A DNA stretch of 64,000 nt, taken from contig NZ_LN812102.1 of assembly GCF_000942395.1 (NCBI RefSeq), positions 930,017 through 994,016 of the forward strand. Reading direction: 5' to 3'. The position numbers and the translations under genes were made by a program. Shown piece after piece: positions 45,856 to 55,293 of this stretch. Below the pieces are notes generated by a model. The model was not told the DNA's origin. It saw nothing but the letters and a program-made list of their open reading frames with translations, and did not search any database. Source of the stretch: Risungbinella massiliensis (GTDB lineage Bacteria; Bacillota; Bacilli; Thermoactinomycetales; Thermoactinomycetaceae). The first letter of the stretch is position 1. Every line of letters begins with the position of its first letter.

Positions 45856-46632
45856 TCACACCTGAAAATGAGAGAATGTCTCTTCTAAAGAAGAAGATCT
45901 CATCAACGCTTCTCCTACTAAAATCCCTTGAACCCCTGCTTTCTTCACTCGTAAAACATCCTCCCGGGTACGAATCCCACTTTCACTGATCATCAGTGTA
46001 GATGATCCTTGTAGACGTTTAGCTAATCTTTCTGTTGTCGTTACATCCACTTCAAACGTTTTTAAGTTACGATTATTGATCCCAATGATCTGTGGAGCAA
46101 TATCGAATGCTCTCTCCAATTCCTGTTCATCATGCACTTCCACAATGATTTCTAAATCAAGCTGGATCGCTTTCTGATATAAGTTTTGTAATTGGGCAGG
46201 TGACAGAGCTGCAACAATTAGTAAAACGACATCTGCGCCCATATACTTTGCGTATTCAATCTGGATTTCGTCGATAATAAAATCTTTACATAGCAATGGT
46301 ACGTTTGTTATAGATCGTATATCTTGCAAATCAGTAAATGAACCTTTGAAAAATGGAGTATCCGTTAGCACCGAAATAGCCCCTGCCCCTAGCTGTTCAT
46401 ACATCTTAGCTTGTTGCATTATGTCTACCTGAGTAGCGATCCGCCCGGCAGATGGGGAGGCTCTTTTGATTTCAGAAATGATAGTGATTTGCTGGTCGTC
46501 CTTTAACCTTTCACTTAAGCGTTTTTTCTCAGCATGAATGGAATATTGGGAATCAAGTGAAAATGATATCTCCTTCAGTTCTTGCACTTCTCGTCTTTTT
46601 TGATCAAGAATTGTATCTAATATGGTAGTCAT
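45856..46632 (-). CDS. trpC: Indole-3-glycerol-phosphate synthase
   Basis: The 258-aa TIM barrel has SEIKRASPSAG (catalytic lysine), LCKDFIIDEIQI and the IGINNRNLKTFEVD and SESGIRT phosphate-binding motifs. It follows trpD almost without a gap. Confidence 0.96.
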   Translation of the reverse strand: MTTILDTILDQKRREVQELKEISFSLDSQYSIHAEKKRLSERLKDDQQITIISEIKRASPSAGRIATQVDIMQQAKMYEQLGAGAISVLTDTPFFKGSFTDLQDIRSITNVPLLCKDFIIDEIQIEYAKYMGADVVLLIVAALSPAQLQNLYQKAIQLDLEIIVEVHDEQELERAFDIAPQIIGINNRNLKTFEVDVTTTERLAKRLQGSSTLMISESGIRTREDVLRVKKAGVQGILVGEALMRSSSLEETFSHFQV

Positions 46633-46633
46633 G

Positions 46634-47659
46634 TTAACTAACCCCTTTTTGTAAGCGCCGGCTATATTCTCTTAATTGCATAAACTTTTCTAGTGCTGCA
46701 CCAGAATCGATGCTCTCTTTTGCCAGTTCTATCCCATCTTGGATGTCGTTCACTTTCCCGCTAGCAAATAGTCCGATTCCTGCATTGAATAAAACCGTAT
46801 CGCGATATACCCCCGTTTCTCCTTTTAATACACTCACTAAAATCTCCGCATTTTCTTGTACATTTCCACCACAAATTTCACTGTTTGGAATTGTCTTTAA
46901 TCCAAATTCCGTCGGATGGACGTTCAACTCTTTCACTTGCCCATTTTCCAGCAGAGCCAAATAATTTTCTCCAGCCAAAGATGCCTCGTCCAGATTGCCA
47001 TATCCGTTTAGTACTACTGCTCGTTTTCTGCCTAGTTGATTCAGAATTCGTGCAAAAGGAACGACCATTTTTCGCTGATAGATCCCCAGTAACTGACTCT
47101 CCAACCGAACCGGGTTGGTAAGCGGGCCTATCAGATTAAAGATGGTGGGAATATTGAGTTCCTTCCGCACTTTCATCACTTTTCCTAGTCCTGGATGTAC
47201 ATGTGGGGCAAACAAGAAGCTAATTCCGACTCTTTCGAGAAGCTCTTCTACCTGTTCGCCAGAACATGTAAGGTGAATCCCCAAATATTCCAATACATCC
47301 GCACTTCCTGATCGGCTTGATATCGCTCGGTTCCCATGCTTTGCTACCTTGATTCCTGCTCCAGATAGTACAAAAGCAGTTGTAGTACTTACATTAAAAC
47401 TCTGCGATTGATCGCCACCTGTTCCACAGTTATCCATCGCATGTGGAATCCGGAAAGAAAAGGACATCGCTTTTTCTAGTAAAGCTTTTACAATCCCTAC
47501 AATTTCTGTAGTTGTTTCTCCCTTTGCCTTTAGTCCCATCAAAAAGGCGGAAATTTCTGTATCACTTACTTGATCTTCCAATATCATTAACAGCGCTTGA
47601 TAAGCCTCTTTTTCAGTTAAATCCTCTCGCTCGCTGATTTTACGAAGATACAAATTCAC
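46634..47659 (-). CDS. trpD: Anthranilate phosphoribosyltransferase
   Basis: The 341-aa protein has the GTGGDQSQSFNVST PRPP-binding motif and KHGNRAISSRSGSADVLE. The GTG at 47659 (MNLYLRKISER) has GGAGGG 6 nt before it; an upstream start at 47680 lacks one. It overlaps trpG by 20 nt, which suggests translational coupling. Confidence 0.95.
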   Translation of the reverse strand: MNLYLRKISEREDLTEKEAYQALLMILEDQVSDTEISAFLMGLKAKGETTTEIVGIVKALLEKAMSFSFRIPHAMDNCGTGGDQSQSFNVSTTTAFVLSGAGIKVAKHGNRAISSRSGSADVLEYLGIHLTCSGEQVEELLERVGISFLFAPHVHPGLGKVMKVRKELNIPTIFNLIGPLTNPVRLESQLLGIYQRKMVVPFARILNQLGRKRAVVLNGYGNLDEASLAGENYLALLENGQVKELNVHPTEFGLKTIPNSEICGGNVQENAEILVSVLKGETGVYRDTVLFNAGIGLFASGKVNDIQDGIELAKESIDSGAALEKFMQLREYSRRLQKGVS

Positions 47660-48242
47660 CAGTTTCCCTCCTCGATACATCCATCAAAAATCGCTCTATT
47701 AACTTATCTCCCAATTTGGTTCCAATCGACTCTGGATGGAACTGCAAACCATACACTGGATAATGTTGATGCTTGATCGCCATAATCTCCCCATCATCCA
47801 TGGAAATCGCCAATACTTGTAACGTATCTGGCAGAGCTTCACGACTTGCTACCAATGAGTGATAACGCATGGCTTCAAATGGTTTTGGTAAGTAAGAGAA
47901 GAGAGATTCTCTACTATGCTGAATCATAGATGTTTTTCCATGCTTGATGGTTTTGGCAGAAATGATTTTCCCATCAAAGGCGGAAACAATCGCCTGATGG
48001 CCAAGGCAAATTCCTAAGATCGGGATGGTCTGATAAAAAGAACGTATTACTTGGACACATACTCCTGCATCTTCAGGGCGACCTGGACCTGGGGAAAGAA
48101 CAATAACTTCTGGATTCATTTCCTGAATCTGCTCCAAGGTAATAGCATCATTGCGAACCACTTGCACAACACTTCCGAATTTCGCTAATTGATGATACAG
48201 GTTATAAGTGAAAGAATCATAGTTATCAATTAATAAAATCAT
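47640..48242 (-). CDS. trpG: Anthranilate synthase glutaminase subunit
   Basis: The 200-aa class-I glutamine amidotransferase has PILGICLGHQA (nucleophile Cys), SPGPGRPEDAG and LQFHPES (catalytic His, Glu). It supplies ammonia to TrpE. It overlaps trpE by 4 nt. It may also serve p-aminobenzoate synthesis, as in Bacillus, if a separate pabA is absent. Confidence 0.96.
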   Translation of the reverse strand: MILLIDNYDSFTYNLYHQLAKFGSVVQVVRNDAITLEQIQEMNPEVIVLSPGPGRPEDAGVCVQVIRSFYQTIPILGICLGHQAIVSAFDGKIISAKTIKHGKTSMIQHSRESLFSYLPKPFEAMRYHSLVASREALPDTLQVLAISMDDGEIMAIKHQHYPVYGLQFHPESIGTKLGDKLIERFLMDVSRRETGEFVSS

Positions 48243-49663
48243 TTCACCACCTCCATCAATGCTTTTGCTTTATTTACACTCTCCAAATATTCCGATTCCG
48301 GATCAGAGTCATAAACGATACCTGCTCCTGCTTGAATATAGACTTGATCTCCTTTTATCACCATGGTTCGAATAGCAAGTGCCATTGCCGTATTACCAGA
48401 AATGGAAATATAGCCAATCGCACCACTATACACATTTCGTTTTACATTCTCCAGCTGATTAATAATGGTCATTGCTCTGATTTTCGGTGCACCAGATACG
48501 GTTCCAGCGGGAAGACAACATTCCAGAGCATCTATGGCTGTCAAACCTTCTCTTAACTCACCAGACACCTCGGACACCAAGTGCATCACATGAGAATATT
48601 TTTCTATCTCCATATATCGATCCACCTGTACAGTTTCCAATTGGCTTACTCTGCCCAAATCATTTCGTCCTAGATCGACAAGCATTCGATGTTCGGCTAT
48701 TTCCTTTTCATCTTGCTGTAACTGACTTTCATATGTTTGATCTTGCTTATCGTTTATCCCACGAGGTCTTGTTCCAGCAATCGGGTTCGTTATCACCTGT
48801 TTCCCCTTTACTTCTACCAACGACTCAGGAGAAGATCCCAGAATGATATAATCTTGAAAATCGATATAAAACAGATAAGGTGAAGGGTTAGCCATTCTTA
48901 ATTGCTGATAGATATCAAATGGATCCCCATGGAATGTTGTCTGAAATCGTAGGGATAGAACTACTTGAAAAATGTCTCCTTTCTGGATGTATTCTTTCGC
49001 CTTCCCTACCATCTGGCAAAATTCTTCCTTCTCTACGTTGGACACAAATTCTTTGATAAACTGTGCAGGTTGATCAGGATTTTCACTAATGGAAGTAACC
49101 TGATTCATCATTTCCTGGTATTTGTCTTCCATCTCTTCATAGGAGGTTTTTTCATCTGGTTGATAAACATAGACGATATAGGCTTTTTGTAGAAAATGAT
49201 CATAGACGAAAACAGTCTGATAAAATAACAGATGCGCTTCTGGCATGTTTACATGATCCATTTTCGCTTCCCCAATATCCTCGTACTGCCGAATCACATC
49301 ATACCCGATATACCCAATAGCTCCTCCAACAAATGGGAAATCTGCCTCCATCTCTTCAAATTCAATCAATTCCTTTAACCGGTCTAAGACTCTCCCCTTC
49401 TCTTGATAGATTTCACCCTTAGGAGTTAAAAGCTTAATCTCTTCCCCATTGCTTTTTAATTCCAAATAAGGATCGGCACCGATATAGGAGAATCTTCCTT
49501 TTTCATTGTGTTTCATCGAGCTTTCCAAAATAAACTTCTTGTTCCCAGATAACCGATGATAGATGGAGATGGGAGTAATTTCGTCTTCAGCTAACTCTTT
49601 GATCAATAAGAACCTTTTCTTTTTTTGCTTTCGATCCTCAAACTCTTGCTTGGTTAGATTCAT
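48239..49663 (-). CDS. trpE: Anthranilate synthase component I
   Basis: The 474-aa chorismate-utilising enzyme has the C-terminal motifs [26 protein letters not shown] and [12 protein letters not shown], and an N-terminal region with the LLESS-like tryptophan-feedback motif (KFILESSMK). The start is ATG with AGGGGG upstream. It is the first gene of the operon and lies directly after two T-box leaders. Confidence 0.96.
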   Translation of the reverse strand: MNLTKQEFEDRKQKKKRFLLIKELAEDEITPISIYHRLSGNKKFILESSMKHNEKGRFSYIGADPYLELKSNGEEIKLLTPKGEIYQEKGRVLDRLKELIEFEEMEADFPFVGGAIGYIGYDVIRQYEDIGEAKMDHVNMPEAHLLFYQTVFVYDHFLQKAYIVYVYQPDEKTSYEEMEDKYQEMMNQVTSISENPDQPAQFIKEFVSNVEKEEFCQMVGKAKEYIQKGDIFQVVLSLRFQTTFHGDPFDIYQQLRMANPSPYLFYIDFQDYIILGSSPESLVEVKGKQVITNPIAGTRPRGINDKQDQTYESQLQQDEKEIAEHRMLVDLGRNDLGRVSQLETVQVDRYMEIEKYSHVMHLVSEVSGELREGLTAIDALECCLPAGTVSGAPKIRAMTIINQLENVKRNVYSGAIGYISISGNTAMALAIRTMVIKGDQVYIQAGAGIVYDSDPESEYLESVNKAKALMEVVK

Positions 49664-49683
49664 TCTCGTTCCCCCTCTATAAA

Positions 49684-49970
49684 AATAAAAAGTCCTCTAT
49701 ATGCACACTAGATGCATATAGAGGACGATATGATTACCGCGTTGCCACCTCATTTGGAATATTTGGTATATATCAAATATTCCCTCTTATTTAGGTACAG
49801 GATTTCTGATATCCGATACCCTATCCCGTTAACGGAGGAAACCGTGTCGCATACTTTTTTGTTCCGCGAACCTCTCGTAAGTCCATTCAGTATACCTATC
49901 GTACCGGGCTTCCACCTAATCCCAGCTCTCTGAAACGTATCGCATATACCTACTCGTCTTACTCATTGAT
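49684..49970 (-). ncRNA. T-box riboswitch 2 (tRNA-Trp), trpE-proximal
   Basis: The leader has AGAGAGCTG, a GGTGGAAGCC loop, a specifier region GAATGGAC (UGG, Trp), the T-box AGGTGGCAACGCG and a terminator of 15 bp ending in a T-run (49689-49726). Uncharged tRNA-Trp would favour the antiterminator and read-through into trpE. Confidence 0.88.
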
Positions 49971-50021
49971 TTAAAATATGAAATTATCAATTTGGAAGTA
50001 AATTTTTTAAGAAAACAAAAA

Positions 50022-50300
50022 AAGCCCTCTATCCGAAAAGGACGAGAACACCCGTGGTACCACCTTCATTAGTTACATAAGTAACTCACTTAACCAGTAT
50101 CGAAATAATCTTCGAAAAGATCATTTGAATACCTGTCTCTTGTAACGATGAGACTATTCGCCAAAGCCTACTCTATATTATTTCGGTTTGGTAGCTCCGA
50201 AGCCCATTCAGCATTACTTCCATACTGATTTGCACCAACCATCAGCTCTCTGAAATGTTAATAATACTTACTCTTCTTCATCAACGCCAAGATATAGTTT
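50022..50300 (-). ncRNA. T-box riboswitch 1 (tRNA-Trp), promoter-proximal
   Basis: The leader has GAAGAAGAGTAAGTA, AGAGAGCTG, GGTTGGTGCAAATCAG, a specifier region GAATGGGC (UGG, Trp) before TTCGGAGCTACC, the T-box AAGGTGGTACCACGGG and a terminator with a long T-run. With T-box 2 it forms a tandem tRNA-Trp sensor. Confidence 0.9.
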
Positions 50301-50314
50301 TAAAGGTTAAAGTT

Positions 50315-50343
50315 ATTTAATCACCAAACGAACAGAAAGTCAA
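50315..50343 (-). promoter_or_regulatory. Promoter of the trp operon
   Basis: TTGACT (50338-50343) and TTAAAT (50315-50320) are spaced 17 bp on the minus strand, just before the first T-box. The -35 box lies inside the inverted repeat that follows the exporter gene. Confidence 0.65.
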
Positions 50344-50379
50344 CAGAAAATTTCTCCTTTGTTTTCTGTTGACTTTCTG
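50333..50379 (-). terminator. 18-bp perfect inverted repeat after the exporter gene
   Basis: The arms 50333-50350 and 50362-50379 are perfectly complementary around an 11-nt loop. It follows the exporter stop by 28 bp and could end that transcript, but the T-run is weak and the left arm holds the -35 box of trp. Confidence 0.6.
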
Positions 50380-50407
50380 AAGCTATGAATCTTGTAGAAT
50401 ATGTGTT

Positions 50408-51418
50408 TTATTTAGGTGACTCTTGTGTATTACCCTCCATTCTCTTTGATATATCCTTTTGATCCCCATCTATCTTTGCCATTTTCTTCTTAATCTGTAG
50501 ATACCTTCGCATATCCTTTACCATTACAAATAAGGAGGCTCTTGTCTCAAACTCTTCCCGATCTACAGGCAACGGTTGTTCCCGAAAATTATTTTGCATT
50601 ACATTTAAACTTTGCAAGTGAATATCTGCCGTATTACCTGGATGAATAGATTCCTTTAGCTGATCGATAAAATCGGCAATCTGGTGTCCTTGGACATACG
50701 TTTTTGGTAGGGAAGATATAATTGGTAGGATTCGTTCGATAATTTCAAATTGCTGTTCTCGCATAAGAAAGTATTGATAATATGACTGCTCTTCTTCATA
50801 TGCGTAGTTTTCCAGATTATGTAAAGCAAGTTGCTTCGCTTCTTTTAAAAGTCGAGCTGTCTCCGTAATTTCACGACCATCCCACAAACTGTCTCCTTCT
50901 CGAATATATACAATAACTTCCGTAAATATTTTCTTGAAATTCTCTTCAATTTCCATTTGATATTTCTTTAACTTTTGTTCTACATTCGGCATATATTGAT
51001 TGGCTATTAGGGCTACGCCTACGCCGATCAGGAGTAAATATATTTCATTTAACAGAATATCCCAAGTCGCTTTTTGTGCAGTAAATAGATGAAGCATAAT
51101 AACAGAACTAGATACAATTCCTTCTTTTACTTTTAGTGAAACCATAATCGGGATGGAGACTAGCAAAATAATCGTGATCGTCCATGGAGAGTAACCAATA
51201 CCTTCAAAGCAAATAGCAGCAATACCTAGCCCCATCACAGAAGCAAAAAAACGTTCAAAGGCAATCTGGTACGATTTTTTCTTGGTTGGTTGAATACATA
51301 AAATCGTAATAATACCTGCAAAAGCAAAAAATTGAAGTTGAAATAACTGGGCAATCCAGATTGCAACCCCTGCTCCAACTGCTGTTTTGATCGTCCGATA
51401 ACCAATACGAAACTTCAT
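50408..51418 (-). CDS. Aromatic acid exporter family protein (ArAE_1/YqjA-like)
   Basis: The 336-aa protein has an N-terminal membrane domain of about five or six segments (residues 1-145, VAIWIAQLFQLQFFAFAGII) and a long cytosolic helical C-terminal domain. This is the architecture of the ArAE_1/DUF939 group. AAGGAGGGG precedes the ATG. It lies upstream of the trp operon, so a link to aromatic metabolism is tempting but unproven. A copy of its 3' end lies after trpA. Confidence 0.82.
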   Translation of the reverse strand: MKFRIGYRTIKTAVGAGVAIWIAQLFQLQFFAFAGIITILCIQPTKKKSYQIAFERFFASVMGLGIAAICFEGIGYSPWTITIILLVSIPIMVSLKVKEGIVSSSVIMLHLFTAQKATWDILLNEIYLLLIGVGVALIANQYMPNVEQKLKKYQMEIEENFKKIFTEVIVYIREGDSLWDGREITETARLLKEAKQLALHNLENYAYEEEQSYYQYFLMREQQFEIIERILPIISSLPKTYVQGHQIADFIDQLKESIHPGNTADIHLQSLNVMQNNFREQPLPVDREEFETRASLFVMVKDMRRYLQIKKKMAKIDGDQKDISKRMEGNTQESPK

Positions 51419-51572
51419 GCTTCCCCTCCTTTACTTTTATAATCGTAGATTTTTAGTCTAATATGCAACATGCCTTTTGTTAATTTGTTTTTAAAAAACA
51501 ATCTTCAGTAAAAAGGTGCGGACATAATCCAAATATAACAACACACATATGTCCAAAATTTCTTCCACAAAC
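51419..51572. other. Short intergenic region with a partial repeat
   Basis: TATGCAACATGCC (51461-51473) matches the 3' block of the repeat element at 11927-11937, without the rest. No gene is seen. Confidence 0.35.
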
Positions 51573-52223
51573 CTATAAAATTCGTTGAATCCCTTCCCAG
51601 ATTTGTTCTCCCCAACACCAAGCAATAAAGCTACCTGCCGCCAGATGCGGACCAAAAGGAAAGCGCTTCTTTCTACTCCAACTCTTGGTCTGCCATGCAT
51701 CTATGATCGCATAGAGCAAACCAAAAAAGGTAGCCAGCCAAAATGCGACTAACACCCCTGTTCCTCCTAGAACGAGAGCAGAGAGCGCCAACAATTTAGC
51801 ATCCCCTAAGCCAATCCCTTTGGTCACAATTGCAAAGATAGCGACAATCACTCCCGTAATTCCTGCTGCGAGTAAATAGGAAAGGATCGGCTCTGGATGA
51901 AAGATACGAATCCCTAAAATAAGGATCATTCCTCCATACGTGAGTATGTCTAGTAATAGGAAAGACCAGAGATCGGTTAGACTGAGGATAAGTAATAACT
52001 CCCAAAAGCAAATGGAAAGTATCCGATCATACCAATTAGGAAATGCCAAGAGAGTAATGAGCACAGCCATTAGGGTAAGTACTGTGACCATGACTTTCAG
52101 AATGAATGATGGGGGATTCACTTGAATTCCTCTTCTCTTTAACAACCCTACTGCGGACTCTGGTATGAACCACCCTATCATGAGACCTACCATCCCAAAT
52201 AATACTTCTGACAAAAAGCTCAT
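51573..52223 (-). CDS. Prepilin peptidase (A24A), short form
   Basis: The 216-aa membrane protein has catalytic Asp84 (SLTDLWSFLL) and Asp141 in the GxGD motif (GIGLGDAKL), plus FPFGPHLAAGSF near the end. The N-terminal methylase zinc motif of full PilD/ComC enzymes is missing, so it may only cleave. The ATG at 52223 overlaps the PilT gene by 4 nt. It is the equivalent of ComC upstream of spoIIB in Bacillus, now separated by the trp region. Confidence 0.82.
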   Translation of the reverse strand: MSFLSEVLFGMVGLMIGWFIPESAVGLLKRRGIQVNPPSFILKVMVTVLTLMAVLITLLAFPNWYDRILSICFWELLLILSLTDLWSFLLLDILTYGGMILILGIRIFHPEPILSYLLAAGITGVIVAIFAIVTKGIGLGDAKLLALSALVLGGTGVLVAFWLATFFGLLYAIIDAWQTKSWSRKKRFPFGPHLAAGSFIAWCWGEQIWEGIQRIL

Positions 52224-53266
52224 CGCCAACCTACTCCTGACCGAATATGCCAGTCACTCACCTCACGAGACAGCTTCCCACTTTGAGTAGCGGATTGGAC
52301 AGCTATCTCCATCGTCTGCATTCCATCTGCGTGTCCTGTTTCCATAACAGAGGTGATTTGGGATATTTGATTAGAACGGATCAAGTTTCGTACAGCAGGA
52401 TTTCCTACTAATACCTCTTGAACCAAAACAGGATTTTCTTTTTCGGAAGATGGAATTAACCGTTGATTGATCACCGCTAGTAGTACGTTTGCTAATTGAG
52501 AGCGAATCCAATTATGTCTTCCATCTGGGAAAGAACCGATATACCGAGTAATTGCTTGTAATGCTCGACTAGCATGCATCGTAGCCAAAACCAATTTACC
52601 TGCTTCGGCTGCCCGCAAAGCCGCCTCCATCGCATCTAACTCTCGTAATTCTCCTACCACGATCACATCTGGATCTTGCCGTAGTGAAGCGTAAATTCCT
52701 TGACTATAATTAGTTGTATCGACTCCTATTTCTCGTTGTTCGATCATCGAAACTCCAGCCGGATAGTGATATTCGATCGGGTCTTCCAAGGTAATGATGC
52801 GTATTGGATAAGTCTGATTTACTTGCTGGATCAGTGAAGCAAGGCTGGTCGTTTTTCCACTACCCGTCGGCCCTGTAAACAGGATGAGACCACTTTGTTC
52901 TTTGATTAGTTGCAATAAAACAGGGGCCAATCCTAAGTCATGGGGGCTCGGTACTTGGGTAGGTAACAGCCGAAAGGATAACCTCCAATCACCTGATGCT
53001 TGAAATAGGTGAACTCTCGTTCGAAAAGCAACTGGCTCTTGCCATTCTAAAGAAAAATCCACCTCATGTGGAAACTCTTTCTCCATGAGATTTGGTATAT
53101 GTTCTGCCAAGAAAAGTTCGATCTCCGCTTTCGAAAATTTCTTTTTCCCAAGGGCAATGATCTGTCCACCTACTCGTGCTCTGGGTATATCATTTGGAAC
53201 AATATGTAGATCTGTTGCTCGTTTTCCATATGCAAGTGATAAGAGTAAGGGAATTACATTTGTCAA
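52220..53266 (-). CDS. PilT-like twitching ATPase
   Basis: The 348-aa secretion ATPase has an N-terminal PAS-like domain (YGKRATDLHI), Walker A GPTGSGKTT (132-140), Asp box and Walker B region ITLEDPIEY, SLRQDPDVIVVGELRE and the His box TMHASRA. The motifs are those of retraction ATPases (PilT). No extension ATPase PilB or platform protein PilC is in this window. TTG start with AAGGAG upstream. Confidence 0.88.
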   Translation of the reverse strand: MTNVIPLLLSLAYGKRATDLHIVPNDIPRARVGGQIIALGKKKFSKAEIELFLAEHIPNLMEKEFPHEVDFSLEWQEPVAFRTRVHLFQASGDWRLSFRLLPTQVPSPHDLGLAPVLLQLIKEQSGLILFTGPTGSGKTTSLASLIQQVNQTYPIRIITLEDPIEYHYPAGVSMIEQREIGVDTTNYSQGIYASLRQDPDVIVVGELRELDAMEAALRAAEAGKLVLATMHASRALQAITRYIGSFPDGRHNWIRSQLANVLLAVINQRLIPSSEKENPVLVQEVLVGNPAVRNLIRSNQISQITSVMETGHADGMQTMEIAVQSATQSGKLSREVSDWHIRSGVGWR

Positions 53267-53337
53267 TGCTCATCTTCTCCTTTGATACATATATTTGGTA
53301 CTATATATACAAGCTGTCATCTAGAAAGGACGATACT

Positions 53338-54069
53338 ATGTTATCGATTCAATCCTTATCAGGTGGTTATTCACGACAATTACCTGTCTTACATGATGTT
53401 TCTTTTTCCATTCAACCCGGCAAGATCACTGGTCTAATTGGTTTAAATGGTGCAGGGAAAAGCACTACCATTAAACACATTCTAGGACTACTCACTCCTC
53501 ATCATGGAGAGATCCTCCTAGACGGACTAGACTGGAAAAAAGAAACTACGACGTTTCGTCAACAAATCTCCTACATAGCAGAAACACCACAATTTTATGA
53601 AGAACTTACATTAGAAGAACATTTGCTTTTAACGGGAAAAGCATATGGACTTTCCGAAGAAGAGATTCAGAAACGAACAAAAAAGCTACTTCCCATTTTT
53701 CGGATGGAACGTGTCCGAAAATGGTTCCCACAAACCTTTTCTAAAGGGATGCAGCAAAAGCTGATGATTCTTTGTGCATTCTTAGTGGAATCCAAATATC
53801 TAATCGTAGATGAACCATTTGTGGGACTTGATCCATTGGCAATGCGTGCTTTAATTTCCTTATTGGAAGAACGAAAAGCAGATGGTACAGGAATCCTAAT
53901 GTCAACACATATTCTGTCGCTTGCTGAATCCGTCTGTGACCAGATTATCCTCTTACATCAAGGTCGCTTAGTCGCAACTGGTACATTGAATGATTTGCGA
54001 AACCAAACGGGGAAGCCAAACGCTTCATTGGAAGATATCTTTTTCCATCTGACGGAGGTGAAAAGCTAA
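53338..54069 (+). CDS. ecsA: ABC transporter ATP-binding protein EcsA
   Basis: The 243-aa ATPase has Walker A GLNGAGKST (35-43), signature FSKGMQQK and Walker B YLIVDEPFVGLDP. The match with EcsA is supported by the EcsB-like permease directly after it. AGAAAGGA precedes the ATG. In Bacillus EcsAB affects secretion and the membrane protease RasP. It is divergent from the PilT gene. Confidence 0.88.
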   Translation: MLSIQSLSGGYSRQLPVLHDVSFSIQPGKITGLIGLNGAGKSTTIKHILGLLTPHHGEILLDGLDWKKETTTFRQQISYIAETPQFYEELTLEEHLLLTGKAYGLSEEEIQKRTKKLLPIFRMERVRKWFPQTFSKGMQQKLMILCAFLVESKYLIVDEPFVGLDPLAMRALISLLEERKADGTGILMSTHILSLAESVCDQIILLHQGRLVATGTLNDLRNQTGKPNASLEDIFFHLTEVKS

Positions 54070-55283
54070 TGTTTCGTCCAGAGGAGATTTTTGCGACTCG
54101 GATGAGACTAGGCTGGCAACGAGGTATACGCATCACGGCAACAGTGCTCAGTGGAGGAGGAACACCAGTCTTTCTCTTAGCAATCCTTTTGGGGCTTATT
54201 ATCGGTTATCGCTACTTTTTAGAATGGCTACCAGCGAACTTTCCGATTGAGATTCCAATCGCAGTTCTACTGAGTTGGTTTCTCATCAAAAGAGCAGTAC
54301 TCCGAACATGGCTCCTTCCAGCAGACCTTACCTTTTTATTGCCAGCAGAAGGACAGATGAAAGGATACATCCAAGCTAGTGCACGATACAGCTGGGTAAT
54401 CGCAATGGTACAACTACTTGCTATTGTGTTATTACTACATCCACTCTATCAATTTCGGTTTGCAGCAAATCAACCCGTTTGGAGTTGGATTCTCTTTTTG
54501 GCAGTGCTAGTAACATGGAATCTCTGGTCAAGCTGGTTGGAAACGCACTTAACATTCGAACAAATAGCTTTACGAGTGATCCAAATCTTTCGAGCGATTC
54601 TGAACTTTTGGTTGATCTTTCTTTTTCTATGGATCGCTTCTCCGATCTGGCTCTTTTCCTTGGTTGTACCAATCTGTTTTTCTTTCTATCTCTTGGCAAA
54701 TACAAAGAAAACTCTTTTCCCATGGAGGAAATTGCTAGACCAAGAAGCACAAGTTCAGTCTCAATACCGTAAATGGGCAGAGATGCTAGTCGATCTTCCC
54801 TTTATGCCGAGAAGAATCACACCACGCAAAGCCTGGGTGAACACTTGGAATCGACTTGTCCCTGTCTCTAAACAAAGCATGCATCTATTTCTCTTCTCAC
54901 GAATTGTTCTACGAGATCGAGAAATATTCTCTCAATATGTTCTGCTTTCCTTCTGGTCTCTCCTGCTCAGTTGGTCCATTCCTTTTCCAGGAGTACCCTA
55001 CTTGATCTATTTGCTAAGCCTGTTTTTTTGGAGTGAGACGATCAGCAAGTTAATCAGTACTACGCATCTACCTCTTCCCTATCATTTGTTACCTAAAGAT
55101 CCCACAGAGGTCGTGAGTAGTCGGCAAAAAGTACATTTTTGGCTGACACTGTCGTTTGCAATCTGGGTTTCCTTGTTGTTGGGTGTTACGACAATTCTTA
55201 CTCCTCTAGCAGCAATTATCACACTTGGCTTAGGAATACTTTTCTCATTCTACGTACGACAAAAGGCTAGACGCGCAGTCTAG
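54069..55283 (+). CDS. ecsB: ABC transporter permease EcsB
   Basis: The 404-aa membrane protein has about eight to ten hydrophobic segments and the EcsB family patterns (for example FLLPAEGQMKGYIQAS and SWFLIKRAVLRTWLLPADL). Its ATG overlaps the stop of ecsA by one nucleotide. No ecsC follows. A strong terminator overlaps its end. Confidence 0.87.
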   Translation: MFRPEEIFATRMRLGWQRGIRITATVLSGGGTPVFLLAILLGLIIGYRYFLEWLPANFPIEIPIAVLLSWFLIKRAVLRTWLLPADLTFLLPAEGQMKGYIQASARYSWVIAMVQLLAIVLLLHPLYQFRFAANQPVWSWILFLAVLVTWNLWSSWLETHLTFEQIALRVIQIFRAILNFWLIFLFLWIASPIWLFSLVVPICFSFYLLANTKKTLFPWRKLLDQEAQVQSQYRKWAEMLVDLPFMPRRITPRKAWVNTWNRLVPVSKQSMHLFLFSRIVLRDREIFSQYVLLSFWSLLLSWSIPFPGVPYLIYLLSLFFWSETISKLISTTHLPLPYHLLPKDPTEVVSSRQKVHFWLTLSFAIWVSLLLGVTTILTPLAAIITLGLGILFSFYVRQKARRAV

Positions 55284-55293
55284 CCTTTTTCCT
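55262..55293 (+). terminator. Terminator of ecsAB
   Basis: AAAAGGCTAGAC pairs with GTCTAGCCTTTTT around a 5-nt loop; the stop codon of ecsB lies in the stem. Confidence 0.85.
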
